Below, piece by piece: positions 1 through 12,200 of a stretch of 64,000 nt of DNA (the stretch's first letter is position 1; each line of letters begins with the position of its first letter). The DNA comes from Rhynochetos jubatus. Taxonomy: Eukaryota > Chordata > Aves > Eurypygiformes > Rhynochetidae. The notes beneath the pieces were generated by a model. That model worked only from the letters and a program-made list of their open reading frames with translations, was not told the origin of the DNA and ran no database searches. Where the stretch lies: assembly GCA_027574665.1 (NCBI GenBank), contig CM050659.1, positions 19,631,001 through 19,695,000 of the forward strand, written 5' to 3'. The position numbers and the translations under genes were made by a program.

Positions 1-3000
1 AGATTCCCATAAATGTCAGCAGAGGAGCAGAAACAACGTATTTGTGTTATTTTAAAAATACTGTTATTTAAAGTGTAGTTGAGAACCAGTTCTGGTTCTA
101 AAACTGGATTTTTCAATTATTTCTATTTTGAATCATGGATGTGGATTCCTTACTTTCAATCACCAAAAGGAAAAAACCCAACCATGAAACCCCAAGCCTT
201 TAAGCCTTGTCCTACGAGGAGATAGATGTAGCTCTCCGTGCGATTTAGTTTCTTTGTGTATATTGTACATTCTAGGTTGTCTGAAATCCTGCCACAAAGA
301 GCCAGTTGGCATGAGCAGATAATGCACTGAAACTGCACGTACCCAGAAAGGAAAATATTACAGCGGCTTGGTTGGATTTCACATGGAGAATCCTGATACC
401 GATAGGAAATAAGCTTCTCTGATGCTGTTGCACCTATAAGCTATGGATATGGTTTGGATTTTAATGTCCCTGCAGAAGCAGCTGATAAACACTGAAGGCT
501 AAATTAAAAACCCCAGCTTATTATATATACTACAGTTGCTGGTATTTCTTCTTGATGCTGGCAGGGAGTGTTATGTCTTTCTACACACCCAGCGTGAAAA
601 AGAATACCAAATGCTGAAACAGCTCGCTGTGACCCCATCCACTCTCAGCAAGGTTGCTTACAAATGACAGAATCTATGAGATATCTACTCGCCAAAATTC
701 TCAGGACTTGAGGAGGGATTTTTCTGGGAAAGGCGGGTCAGGAGAGTCCAGGCAGCTACTGTGCCTTTTCACAGCCCCAAAAAATGAAGATGATGTCAAA
801 GAGCTAACTTCCAGCTTGCTGCTAGTTAGACTCAGGGGGCCGGAGGGGAGCAAGGCTGAGCCTCAGAAATCAAAGGTCAAACCAATCCAAAGAAAATGGT
901 GAGAGTGGAACTGGAGATTTGGGGAAAAGCAATAGTTAATCTATGACCAGAAACTAGAATTTCCTCTTATTTTTGCAGATAGACATGATTTTACACAGTA
1001 AGAGCCTGAAAACATACAGCTGTGTGTGAATTGTATTTATATAAATTATCTAATGGCAACAGAATTATTCACGTGAGGAATACATGCTTAGTTCTAGAGT
1101 CTGAGCCAGCATGCTGAGCTAAGCACTGTAACCCTCACTGCTCAGTAGGACTCTGGTAAAGACACTTGTTACCAGGAGCTTTATCCCATTTTTCCGTATA
1201 TAAATCTGGTGTTAATGCTACTGATGGTAATCGAGAGTACTCCTCTTGCTGCTGCATTTACAAAGTAAGCATAGCAGGTAATGATACGTCAAAAAATGCT
1301 TTTATTTGAAAATTGATAATAAATTTAATATGGAAAGAAATTTTGAAGCCTTAGTGAAAATGAAAAGCTAATACCATTAAATGGCTGAGGGTGATTATTT
1401 TTGCAAAGAATGTGGATTATGCTAGTTCTCAGTGTAAAAATAAAGAGAATAAACCCACGGTTATAATTTCATCTTGTCAATATAAATAGGATAGGCAGAT
1501 GTTTGATATTGTACAGTAATTATAGATGGCTGAACTGAGAATAAACCTTTTTTGTAGATAATGGTTTCTGATTTTGAAGGCCATTTTTAAATCTATGGTT
1601 AGGGTTTTGTGTTCCTGCCAAGGACATGAGTTAAATATTTAGTATAAAGTATAGTGGTGATTCCTGAGCTTGACTTTTAATTATAATATGCAAGCAGGCT
1701 GATAAGTCACGGGTCAAACAACTTGACACTCACCAAATTGAAAGAGATAGGGGTGGGGGGTATAATGAGATTATAAATTCATCTGATGATCAGAATCGTG
1801 TAATGTAACTAAAAGGAAAAATGACCATGGCATCTTTGGGAGTCTTCTGTGCTGCAAAAGGACAAAAATGAAGGAAAAGACCCTTGACACGTTCCTGAAG
1901 CTCAGAGCTGTCTGGCATGGTTGCTTTGTGAGGCTGTAGCTGGGAATTGGCATGCCATAGCTCTCTTAACAGATGCAAGAAAAAGGGAAACACTGTACTG
2001 TGGAAAAGCGAGAGGAAGAGACAATGTGGCATTGATGTGATCAGCTTTAAGGGCATTTCACCTGAAAGAACACCTGAGGCAACAGAAGCAGAAGGGCAAT
2101 AAATAATTCAGCAAGAAAATCACATTTCACAACAATGAGTTTGTCTTTCCCTTTCTCCTCTCAGTGAAAACTACTTTCAGATAACTTTCTGCAGAAGCTT
2201 CTGCTGAGAAACAGGCACATCCATTCACATTTGGTGAAACAATGCAACCCTCCTCGTGCAGAAAGCTGCCCTCTGAAAGGCCAGGGGTCTAGGATAAATC
2301 TAGAGGCATTAAGGCGTCAGACACAGCCCAGTGCTCTCCGGCCGGACCTCAGCGGGTGGAAGTTGTCGTGGGTTGTCTGACTTCGGTGGAGCTCTGAGCA
2401 GCTACACCAGGGAGCAGTTGTCCCTGCAGGGTTGTGAAAAGTTTTGTTAAAGTCAGGCTAATGAAAACGTAAGTTCGGCACGCTGTAAAGTGACACGCAA
2501 GAGATGGGGAAGCATGTTTATCAGCTTGACTTGGCGGCGCTGGGAGTGAAAAGCACAGCATTTTCAGTCACTGGAGAATGTGTGTAGCAGATAAGTCTGT
2601 ACTGTATGGAAATCCGGGGAAAGCGTGTGGAGGAATTTAAACGGCACAGGAAAACTTAATTTAAAAGACAAAAATAGTTAAAGCTAAAAAAGGAATGGCT
2701 GGATCCTTATCAGGTTTTACACTGATTTAAATGAAACTTAGGACATGGCAGATGAACAGGACAGCATAACTTCTGATTTATAGCATGCGAGTTACCCCAT
2801 TGTAAAGTACGTCTGCCCTTAACTAGGACTAAGCACAAAGTGCTGCAGGGTGACATCCCTCCTAATGAAATGGGGTAAACCCTCTTGTATGTACTGTAGC
2901 ATGGGACATACCCTTCAGTGGGTCCTGTGGGACAGCTCACAGACTCCAAAGTCACACCTAACTTACTCAGCTGTTACTTGTCTCTGGACCCATGCTCCTA

Positions 3001-5370
3001 ATGGTGGCATCACAACACTGGGATGTTACTGGTAGCAATGGCCAGCGTTGGAAGTGTTCGGCCTCTCTTGGTCACTGCTGCTCACCACCGTCCTTTACGC
3101 CTTCCCTTTGTTGGGCTGGTGAAACTATTAGTGGGGTCAAGCTCCAAGCAGGGCTGTTTTAGTTTTAGCGCTCAGCCTACATGCTTTTGTATCAAGTGTG
3201 AACTTACCAGGCTTTGGAAGACAAAGATCTCGCTGGGGATGCAGATGGCTAGAAAGAAAAGTAAAATCCGGTAAGATGGAGATACTCAGAGAAAAGCACC
3301 AGATTCTCGTTTCTAAAGTTAAGACATGTTGAAAGTTTTCTAGTTTTGCTATGCACAGTCTGCTAGGAAAGAGGCAGCTCTTAGCCATCTGAAAATGTCT
3401 TTAAATTGAACTATGCTTTCAAGTGAATATTATATATTTTTCAGGCATGCGTGCCAGCTCATACCTAGTATGATGCTTTCTTATATCCCATGTGAACAAA
3501 GGTTCCAAAGATCGTCTGAATATTTCCTTGTGTAATTTTAAAGAAAGCCTAAAAGGGAAAAAAAAAAAATGCTAGCAAGTTTTTCAAGAAACAAATTCAT
3601 GTAACCTGTTCCTGATAAAGCCCCCAGGAGAGGCAAGCCCAGGAGGTTTCCTAATGTTTCTCCTGTCTTTAAGGAATACAGTATTCTGTCTTGAAGTGGA
3701 AGAAAATCTCCTTGCAAAATTCTCCTTTTTGGGGAGTATCTATTGATTTTTATGCCACCTAATCCTATGAAAGTATAACGGGCTTCTGTCATCAACCAGT
3801 TTCTATCCATTAATAGATTCTTCTCACTCTTATTTGAGGATTCATTATCATTATCATGTTCGAGGTGAACTGAATATAATAGAGGAGACTACAGATAACA
3901 GTACAAGGAAAAAGGGAGTGAAAGAGGATGAAACATTTAAACCCTTGTAGAATTCCTACTGATGTCAATAGGAGTCTTTCCACAGGTTTAGTGGAGTGTG
4001 ATCTATGCACTTATTTATCTGACATTTTCTCTGGGCTGCTAAAATGCCTGTCGTTACAGATCCTCACAAGAGGTCTGCCTGTTAAGAGCAAAGAGTGAAT
4101 GAAGGCTCATACAGTTATATTTCCACAGGTAGGTAAGTACTATTGTATGCATATTATGATAGTGGAAAATAAAATGAATTATTGATACTTGAAGAGGTTT
4201 GAATATAATGATTTAGTGCTGAGGATAGGTACACATGCAGTTGCTAGAACACCAGAGCTCTCCTACACTAAGTACTCTAAGCTCCTAAAAATAAACCCCA
4301 GCTCATTACAATTAATAGCTGAGATTTCGCTGCATTCCATTTAGTGGAATCAAGTCAACATTACTCACGAAGTGAACAGAAGTTTCACGTGACATACAGT
4401 TAAACACTGAAATCCACTGAAGTGTGCCTTTGACTGTGGCACAGGAATGATTCTGTTGGACGACTACAAACATCCTTTTTCTAAAGGCAAACTGACACGG
4501 CTATGAAGCCTGGAAGGTGGCTGCCGCGTGCGATGCAGGCGGTGAATATTGCAAACCTCCCTGCCAGCCTCGCACAAATCACGGCATCCTCCTGCGGTCA
4601 GTGAGGCTGTGTGTAGGCTCCACGGCAGGGGCATTTTTACTGCACCCAGATGCCAGGGCTCTTTGACTGCCCAGAGTCCCAATTTTTAGACATAGCCCAA
4701 GTCCCCTGCTGTTGCACGAGTAAGGTGATACAGAACGCGACCAGCCCAAATGCCGCAGCGTTACATTCATTTATGCTCCGGATATGAGCTGCTTTCAGTT
4801 CTTGGAAATGCTGTTTGTGGCTGGGAGGAGGATGCTAATTCCACAGCGTCCTTTGAGTAGGTTTTGCCATTTCTGTGACAACTGTGCTATGAAATGCCAG
4901 GTGCTATTCACCTCCCACACCATCTCTCAGTTCTGCCCACCACAGAAATGAAAACACTTGCATGGCAGAGAATCCTCATGTGAAAACCGACGCTGTACAC
5001 AGCATCCAGGCTAGTTCCAACTTCAGTGAGTGCCTGTAGCATATTGGAAAACAAGCAAGCAATTAGGTACTAAAATTCTCCACATATTGGTAAGGCTGTT
5101 CTTTGTTAACTGGTCCCCACGTTTGCTCCCACTCTTATTGCAGTGTACCTCAACCAGCGTTAACTTGTTTCCAAGTTAAGCATCTTTCTACATGTCTAGT
5201 CAAGGAAAAGAGAACAGACTCCAGACGGCAATCCCTCCCTTCCTTAGATAGCTAGCTGGGAGTGTTAGACAAACAGATCCCACAGACATCCTTCTCCATG
5301 CACTTGAAAATCACTTGAATAGACAAAAAGGTGGGCAGGACAGTTGAAGAAATAGTGCTTGTCACATAGT
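1..5370. other. AT-rich unique non-coding DNA
   Basis: No gene is recognisable here. Open frames on both strands are all below about 90 codons, overlap each other and show no known domain. The only repeat-like segment I could pick out is a short piece at 3948-4010 that resembles an old amniote repeat, listed separately. There is a run of A near 3558-3570. The rest reads as ordinary intergenic or intronic avian sequence, and I see nothing further that I can support. Confidence 0.6.
3948..4010. repeat. Possible old amniote interspersed repeat fragment
   Basis: The segment carries a form of the 'ACTGATGTCAATAGGAGTCTTTCC' type of block (given here only to show the family resemblance; core at 3958-3980). 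It resembles the CATTGACTTCAATGGGAG block that recurs in turtle, crocodilian and bird genomes. I cannot name the family with certainty. Related blocks in this window lie at 19436-19490, 52690-52790, 58895-58964 and 63473-63490. The assignment rests on a short diverged motif and could be chance. Confidence 0.35.
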
Positions 5371-5598
5371 TGCTTTCCTGGGGATGGCCGAACACCTGCC
5401 TGCCCATGGGAAGTCGGCAATGCATTCCTTGTTTTGCTTGGCTTGCATGCACGGCTTTTGCTTTACCTACTGAACTGTCTTTATCTCAACCCACAAGTTT
5501 TCTCTTTTTACCCCTCTGATTCTCTTCCCCGTCCCACCGCGGGGAGTGCGCGAATGGCCCTGTGGGGCTTAGTTACTGGCTGGGCTTAAACCACAGCA
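5371..5598 (+). mobile_element. Truncated solo LTR, avian ERVL-like family (3' part)
   Basis: This is the 3' portion of an endogenous retroviral LTR in sense orientation. It aligns by eye, almost end to end, with the reverse complement of the fuller LTR at 36803-37401. The shared blocks include the TGCTTTCCTGGGGATGG start, CCTTGTTTTGCTT, CTTTTGCTTTACCT, AACTGTCTTTATCT, TGATTCTCT and the terminal TTAAACCACA(G/A)CA. About 370 bp of the 5' side are missing, so most of the promoter-bearing U3 is gone. The end is a CA dinucleotide as expected for an LTR 3' end. It is diverged from the other copy, and it keeps several CpGs near 5538-5553. No internal retroviral genes flank it. Family naming (ERVL-type) is from general knowledge of bird LTRs that end in GGGGTTAAACCACA. 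Confidence 0.85.
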
Positions 5599-8500
5599 GA
5601 AAATTCACAATGAACTATATAATATTGCAAAGTAAGTGCCTTAATCAAACCCACAGTACAATATATCAGCACAACGAAAATAAAAAGCACCCTTGCGTTA
5701 GGAAATTAAGTGATTACCTTTCCAGCGTAGAAGTTCAAGATGGGGACTGAAACCTATTGCCAAGATGGAAAGGAACTTTTCACTGCCATTTTCCAAGTAG
5801 CATATGTCACTGAAACAATAAAGTTTGGACATAAGCATAGAATAGGGAAAGAAACAAAATTTATTTAGAGCTGGGCAAATCGTTGCTACTGTACAAAGTA
5901 CTCTGGAGTCACGGAAAACAAGTTCTTAGCATTTATGCCTGCTTTGCAACCCCATGCTGAAACTAACAACTTGTTCCATACATCTGGTCTGAAAAGCTGA
6001 AAAGACAATTTGTAGTTCTAGTAATGATGGAACCCTTGCTTTCTGAGCCTCAGCCAAACTTTGTACTAAGCACAGCGTCACCGCGCAGTTTCAGTGCAGC
6101 GCCAGTATGTTAAGGTGTGGGTTAACACAGCTGTTGGTCAAGCGTCTGAGGTGGTTTTCCAGTAGTGAGCATAGGATACTGAAAAATACCTTCCAGACAG
6201 GGTTTTGAAAGGTTAAACTGCCTCCTCACCTCTGCAAAGTTTCTCTCAGGTGTCTCAGTGCAGCCCACTGAATCACCGTCGAACGTAAGCCGTGTCTGCT
6301 GTGGATCTAGACTGGCATCGTCTCAGCTAGACACACTGCAGGCTGCCAAGCGAACTGCCCACTGGCTTCGTGCGAGGAAGATGAAGAGACGAGGGTGGAA
6401 AAGTTACTGTTAAATGTAGTTTAAACAATTTCACTTCATTCTAAATGTCAGCCCGAAATTTTCCAGAGTTTTCATCTGCCAAGAGTATGCAGGCTGGTGA
6501 TTCCAGCTGAATGGTTCCTGAGCTTTATTGTCCCAATCTTATTTTAAAGCATGCACCTTGTTGGAACAGACCAAGAACACCCACATGGATGGGGTGGGCT
6601 GGTGCTTCTCTTTTCCTAGCTAAAAGCCGACAAATAGGTTTTATTTCCTTTGATGCTCTACTTGTGTCATTGTAAATCCCACTCAGCGTTGGAAAAGAAA
6701 AAAAGAGACATAGCTCAATTATAACTTCTTCTGAAAGAGTAGGGGATTTGCTAGGGAATTTTGTACAACTGTGGGAGGCCAAATACATCAAAATATTCTC
6801 TATGAGGCTGATAGATTGCTGCGCTGAAAAGGTAATGCCTGGATGAATGTATCTGTAGGTAGTCATAAAAATGCCGTGAAGACACGGGGAGGAAATTAAA
6901 GGAGCTGAAATGTCACTTGGCAAAACAGAAGTGATTCTGGGAGCAAATGCTGACGCTTGGGAACATGGCTCCGTTGAGAGCGAGACTCTAAGCTCTGTGG
7001 CATTTTTCAGGAGGCCACGGAAGTTGGCATGAGTACCCCATAGCTGGGTCTTGAGGGATATGCCTTCTTGCTTCCTTCACACAATGAAAGAAATATTTAT
7101 TTTATAGATGTCATTCTTGGCAAGTTTGGGAAGGAAGAAATCCCAACACATCCGGAAAGGGGACCCACAGAGGGCAGCTGCTCTTTGCTCCGTTTCCTTC
7201 TAGGTGGGCAGAATCACATCAGGCAGGCTTTACTTTAAATAGAAGCTCTATACCCTCCTGTGGTGAACCTTTTGGGGGACCTGTAAATCTATGTGGCGAC
7301 ATCCTGTGACAATGGTTCTTTCTCAGCGTCACTGCCTACTGTTCAAGATTCGATTGTTCCTTGGAGGCCTCATTGCTGGCTGAAAAGTACAGATACTTTG
7401 GGGAAAAATTGCTCCCCTTCGAACGTGGCTGAATATATATATCTAAAAACATAAATTGGGCTTGAAGTGAACTTTTTTTTTTCCAGGTGCCACTGCAGAG
7501 ATTTTCCAATATCAAAGCACAAGGTCTTGCAAACATAAAAAGGCCGACAGAGAGCTGTGTGAGTCAGAGAACTGGCAGCACGATGCGAGGCTGTTCAGTT
7601 CCAGCCCACAGGGACAAAGCAAAATGAGAGTACCTGAAGGTCACCTCTATCTGCTGGCTCTCCGCTGACCTATGTGATACGAATCTTTGGTCTCAGTGAA
7701 GACAGGGCTAACCAGAAACCCCTAAGAGTTCTTGAATCTAGCCCTGTCCTGCATGAGCTATCTTTTCTGTGTCCATTTTTATACAGGCTCAGCTTCCCAG
7801 TACTATTTGTCTGTCACCTTCTCCTCATGCAGAGCTACAGTAGAGCAACAGCAATCTTCAGGAAGGGATATTCAAGGCTGGATCCAGCCCTGCTGGCACC
7901 GGGGTGTGCCAAACAGTTAAACAATTTGTAAATTACCGTCTCCAAGTTGTTCAGTTCCTCTTTCTCCATCACTTCCCATTCCGCCTCCTTAATTTATGCT
8001 CGCTATTGTTACTTCTTACAGCAGGAAGTACGACATCCTGGCACACAGCTGCTGTCTCTCTGAGCTGGAACACAGTCTGCTGCTTCTCCTAGTTCCTTGA
8101 ATGTTTTTATAGGCTGTCCCAGTCTTTGATGGAGTACAGCAGGCTCCCCTTGCTAGTGCAGACACATGCTGTTGATAAGCCCTGCCAGCACTGAATAAAA
8201 CATCATCTCTTTTCTTTATATATTCCACAGTAGCTGTTCGCAATGGCCTTATATTCATGTTAATATGAGTAGTAAATTTTGCCTTAGATTTTTTTATGAG
8301 ACTGGACTTTTTTCTATCAAGGAAATTAAATCAAGGTATCTATTAACACTTAAACTAACAATATGAAAGCTGCAGTTCTCTTCATGCATTAGCTTGCACT
8401 ACTCTGAAATAATCAGCCCTGATAGTGTGATACAATATCACTTGGGGTGTCCTTTTTTGCAATTTTACAGCACAGAAGAGAGGATCCTCTTACAGTTTCA

Positions 8501-9211
8501 TCTGTGCTGTGAAATGCTCTCCCCCTGCAGGTAATCTCCTGGTTTTTCAGTATAAGTAACAGTAGCAAAATCTGCATGATGAAGTAAGGTCTGTGTTTTT
8601 GTGTGTATCTGTACTAAGCCTGGCTACAACCGGCTCCAATCTTCAGCTGAGTCTTTGGGTACTACCAGAAAATTATGGCAGTTCCTATTAGTGGTGATGA
8701 AATGTGGATTTTTGCTTTTAATTTAGGCCATAACCACTCAGGAAAGTGTGAAAATGTTTATGTGATGGAACTGATGAGCAGGGTAAATGCAACTCTGAAA
8801 AAATCCTGTGGATTACTGATCTGCAATTCCCAATACACTTTCACCTTCTAAACATGGAGATAAAAAACCATTTCACGGGTAGTAGTTACTATCTATAACA
8901 GAAAGGAATTTAATAAAATAGAAAATTTACTACTGCACTTGAAGACCTCACTATGGCATTATACAAAGCGGACAAGTGTCACCAACAGGCAACAGAGAAA
9001 CGGTACAGGAAAGCTCTCAACGACAAAACTGCACATACGCTACAATGACTGAGAGGAAGACAGCACGTCAGGTAGCCTGAACTAGGCTCTTAAAAATACT
9101 GACATTAATACAACTTGCACTGGCAAACCCAGGGATCTTCAACTACAGAACAGAGCAGGCAGTATTTGTAGATGGGACAGAACGAGCTGGTAAGGTTTTC
9201 AAGTAGGGACG

Positions 9212-9238
9212 AAATTCCCTAAAATTCCCTAAAATTCC
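9212..9238. repeat. Short tandem repeat, unit AAAATTCCCT, about 2.7 copies
   Basis: Three adjacent near-identical copies of a 10-base unit are read directly: AAATTCCCT, AAAATTCCCT and AAAATTCCTT. There is no evident function. The short array most likely arose by replication slippage. Confidence 0.8.
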
Positions 9239-12200
9239 TTGGCCTAAATTTCATAGTCTCAGGAATGAAGAACACAGCTGTGGAAAATTCTGAGTGCTTG
9301 TACCTGTCTAAGAAATGAGCTCAGTATTTTCCCAATTGAATCCATACTGAAGAGAATATAAAATGAAAGATTCAGATTTGCTCCCGATCGCAAGCCTCAA
9401 GAGAAGCTACTATTAAAGCAGTTCAGATCCAGATGCCACTGTGCTTCCTAAGCCAGCCTCCACTCCATCTCTCACTCCTGCTTCTGCAGCTTGTAGAAAC
9501 CACCCAAGAAAAGTGATTTTTTCATGAGGCCCAAACTCAGAGAGAGAGGATTCTCAAATGAGAATGACAAAGCCTCATTTAGGGCACATTTGAAGTAAAA
9601 TAAAGTTAATGCTAAACCATCTCTAAGAAGGTGCTGTCCTTTTAAATTTAGGATTAAAATTAATGCCAAAATTAGTTCATTATAGAACTGAAAAATATGC
9701 ATGAACTTTTAAACTTGGTAGAGTGTTCTTACTACTTATGAAATTAAATAACAGATTCTGTGCTATGCAAAATATAAACCAAGAGAAACAATCGAAACAA
9801 CTACGATGCACAACCCCTAAGATGCACTGATCCTAACTCACATGGCCTTGCATCGTGAGCTACCACCTAAGCACGCGGAGCACAAGTTCACGTGCTGCTT
9901 TGTGTGGGCATCATTTTACACTTCCTTTGCAAAGCTGAGAGTCACCACATCATCTGGTAATGGCAAATTGGACTGAACGTATTTATCACTGGAACGTTTG
10001 CCATTAGCCCATCCTCCAAGAGACAAATGCAATTACACATACTGAACATCACTTTGAGGTCAAGGCGATTTAGCAAGAGTAAAATTAAATCATTCTCTGG
10101 TAGGGAAATGGACACCTTGTCTTGCCAACTGCATGACCAGTGAACGGATGTGATTTGCCTCGTTGGCGCCAACTTCATCTCACGTGTAGCCACACACAAC
10201 TCAGAGTTGAGCTAGATGAGGAATTAATTTGGCAATCTGGAATAAGATTGGCCAAGTTTTTTCCAGTGAGTACTTCGTTAGGTGCCTCCAGGATAGCTGA
10301 CCTGGGATTTATATGGACTCTTCACACATGACCAGGTCCTGTGTGCCCAACAGAAGTGTGTACTGTTGATTGATCCTGTAATTTTTCCCCTTACACGCCA
10401 GGAACAGAACCAATGTTATTATAGGAGCTGTATGTGTGATTTCAGTTAGCATGAGTAAGGTGGTAATTTAGCCATGATGATACTTTAACAAGCACACATT
10501 TAATAGATGATATGACTTATTACACACATTATAAACTCTTAATGATATTTCACACATCGGCTGTCTGGAATCCAGTGGCAATCTACCTTATAGCTATGAC
10601 TAGAAAATGCTGCATCAGGAAGAGCCCTAGAAACGCATTTTGTCATAAGTAGATCATTTATTCTCTTTAAAATTTTTACAAAAATGGATTCAACTTGCAC
10701 AGTTTCTCTTTTTGTTATGCGTTTTGATGTGGTCGTGAAACTGGCAGTATACTGAAGACTGAAATTCTGTGATGACTCATAACTGCTACAGAGATTAAAA
10801 GAGAACAGAAAATAGAATAGTCCTTCTAACATTCTCGTAACAATCTTTTAGCTGTGATACTAAGAGTTCGAACAAAATTCTCACAATACAAATTCTAATG
10901 AACATCTGTAGCTATTACAAAATTAACCTATTTCCACATCTCCGAGTGGTTTCACTGTTTTTTCTCAACAGGCAGTGACAGACTAACTTTCCCAAATTGT
11001 CAGCTTTTTGAATTATCTGCATGTTCTCTGCTAACATGATAAATCTGCAACTGTATCTGACGTGCTGACTGTATCATTAACGTTTTAGTATAATAACTGG
11101 CATGGTGACTGAAGAAAGCAGAAGTGTGTGGAGTGAAACTCTATGCATATCAATCACAAGTGGCAATCCCAGCTTCCTCAATGCTGTAAAATCCCTCTCA
11201 TTAGTGTCAGTTTCCTTATTTTTATCACATTTAAATAATTTTATTGTGAGCAACTGAAAACTGCTTTGTCCTTAGCAAACTATTATTGCAGACAGCAAAG
11301 CAGATGAGTAAAGGTTTGAGGATATTGCAAAACGGCAGAGCTGTAGCTGTGCTAGTGAAACCTTTATCAGGTGATCGTGGGAAGGTGAGAATGGTTGGAG
11401 AATGACTGAAGGAGCTCAGAAGGTGTGCTGAAAAGTAACAATTTTGGCTGTGTATGGAGAGTTCCCAGAATCATCCTTAAGGAATAAAATTCTACCATAC
11501 ACAATTTTTTCCCCAAACTGCTCAGAACATGTCTTCGACAAGCTGGAAAATGATTGAAATGTTTGGATTAATCAGGAACCAGGGAGAAAAAAGTGAATTG
11601 TAAAAAAATTCAGGTCAAAAGCCAAATGTGAGAACAGGGGAATGATAAACACAGGTTAATCTATCTGAGCAGATGATCTTTTTCATTCTCTTTCCCTCAA
11701 AGGGGTTTCCTTCTCCCTGCAATGAGTAGCTGAAGTTCAAAAGGTGAGCTGCACGTAGCAGGCACAACAGCATCACCACTGCCATCGTCTCCATTTCAAA
11801 TTGTTTATACATTATGCTGCTTTCCCTGCTTGTTTGCAGCCAGTAGGTAGTTGCTTGCACTAGCTCAAATCACCCTGTAATGTTATTTTTAATTAGTTGC
11901 TGCTTGCTGAGGGAGTTCATCATCAATCAGCTGCTTCGACTATGGGTCAGCTGAAGTCCATTCACTGATGCATGTTACAGCTAAGAGATGGAGATCTGGT
12001 ACTGCAGATGGTGTCACTCATGAGGCAAAGCCAAAATAAATAAAAAAGTACACAAACAGAAATAACAATGCTGTTGCCTCAATGAGAAGAGTCACTTAAC
12101 CAAAGTGCTGTTCAGAATCACACAAAAGACAGTCCAAAGATGACCCCAGATTCTGTTGTCTACTCAAGGAAACAGGTCAGAAGAAAAAAACCCTCCACCT

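Noticed and set aside
6525-6923. 132-codon minus-strand open frame
   Set aside because: No recognisable domain, no splice or promoter context, and length within what chance gives in 64 kb.
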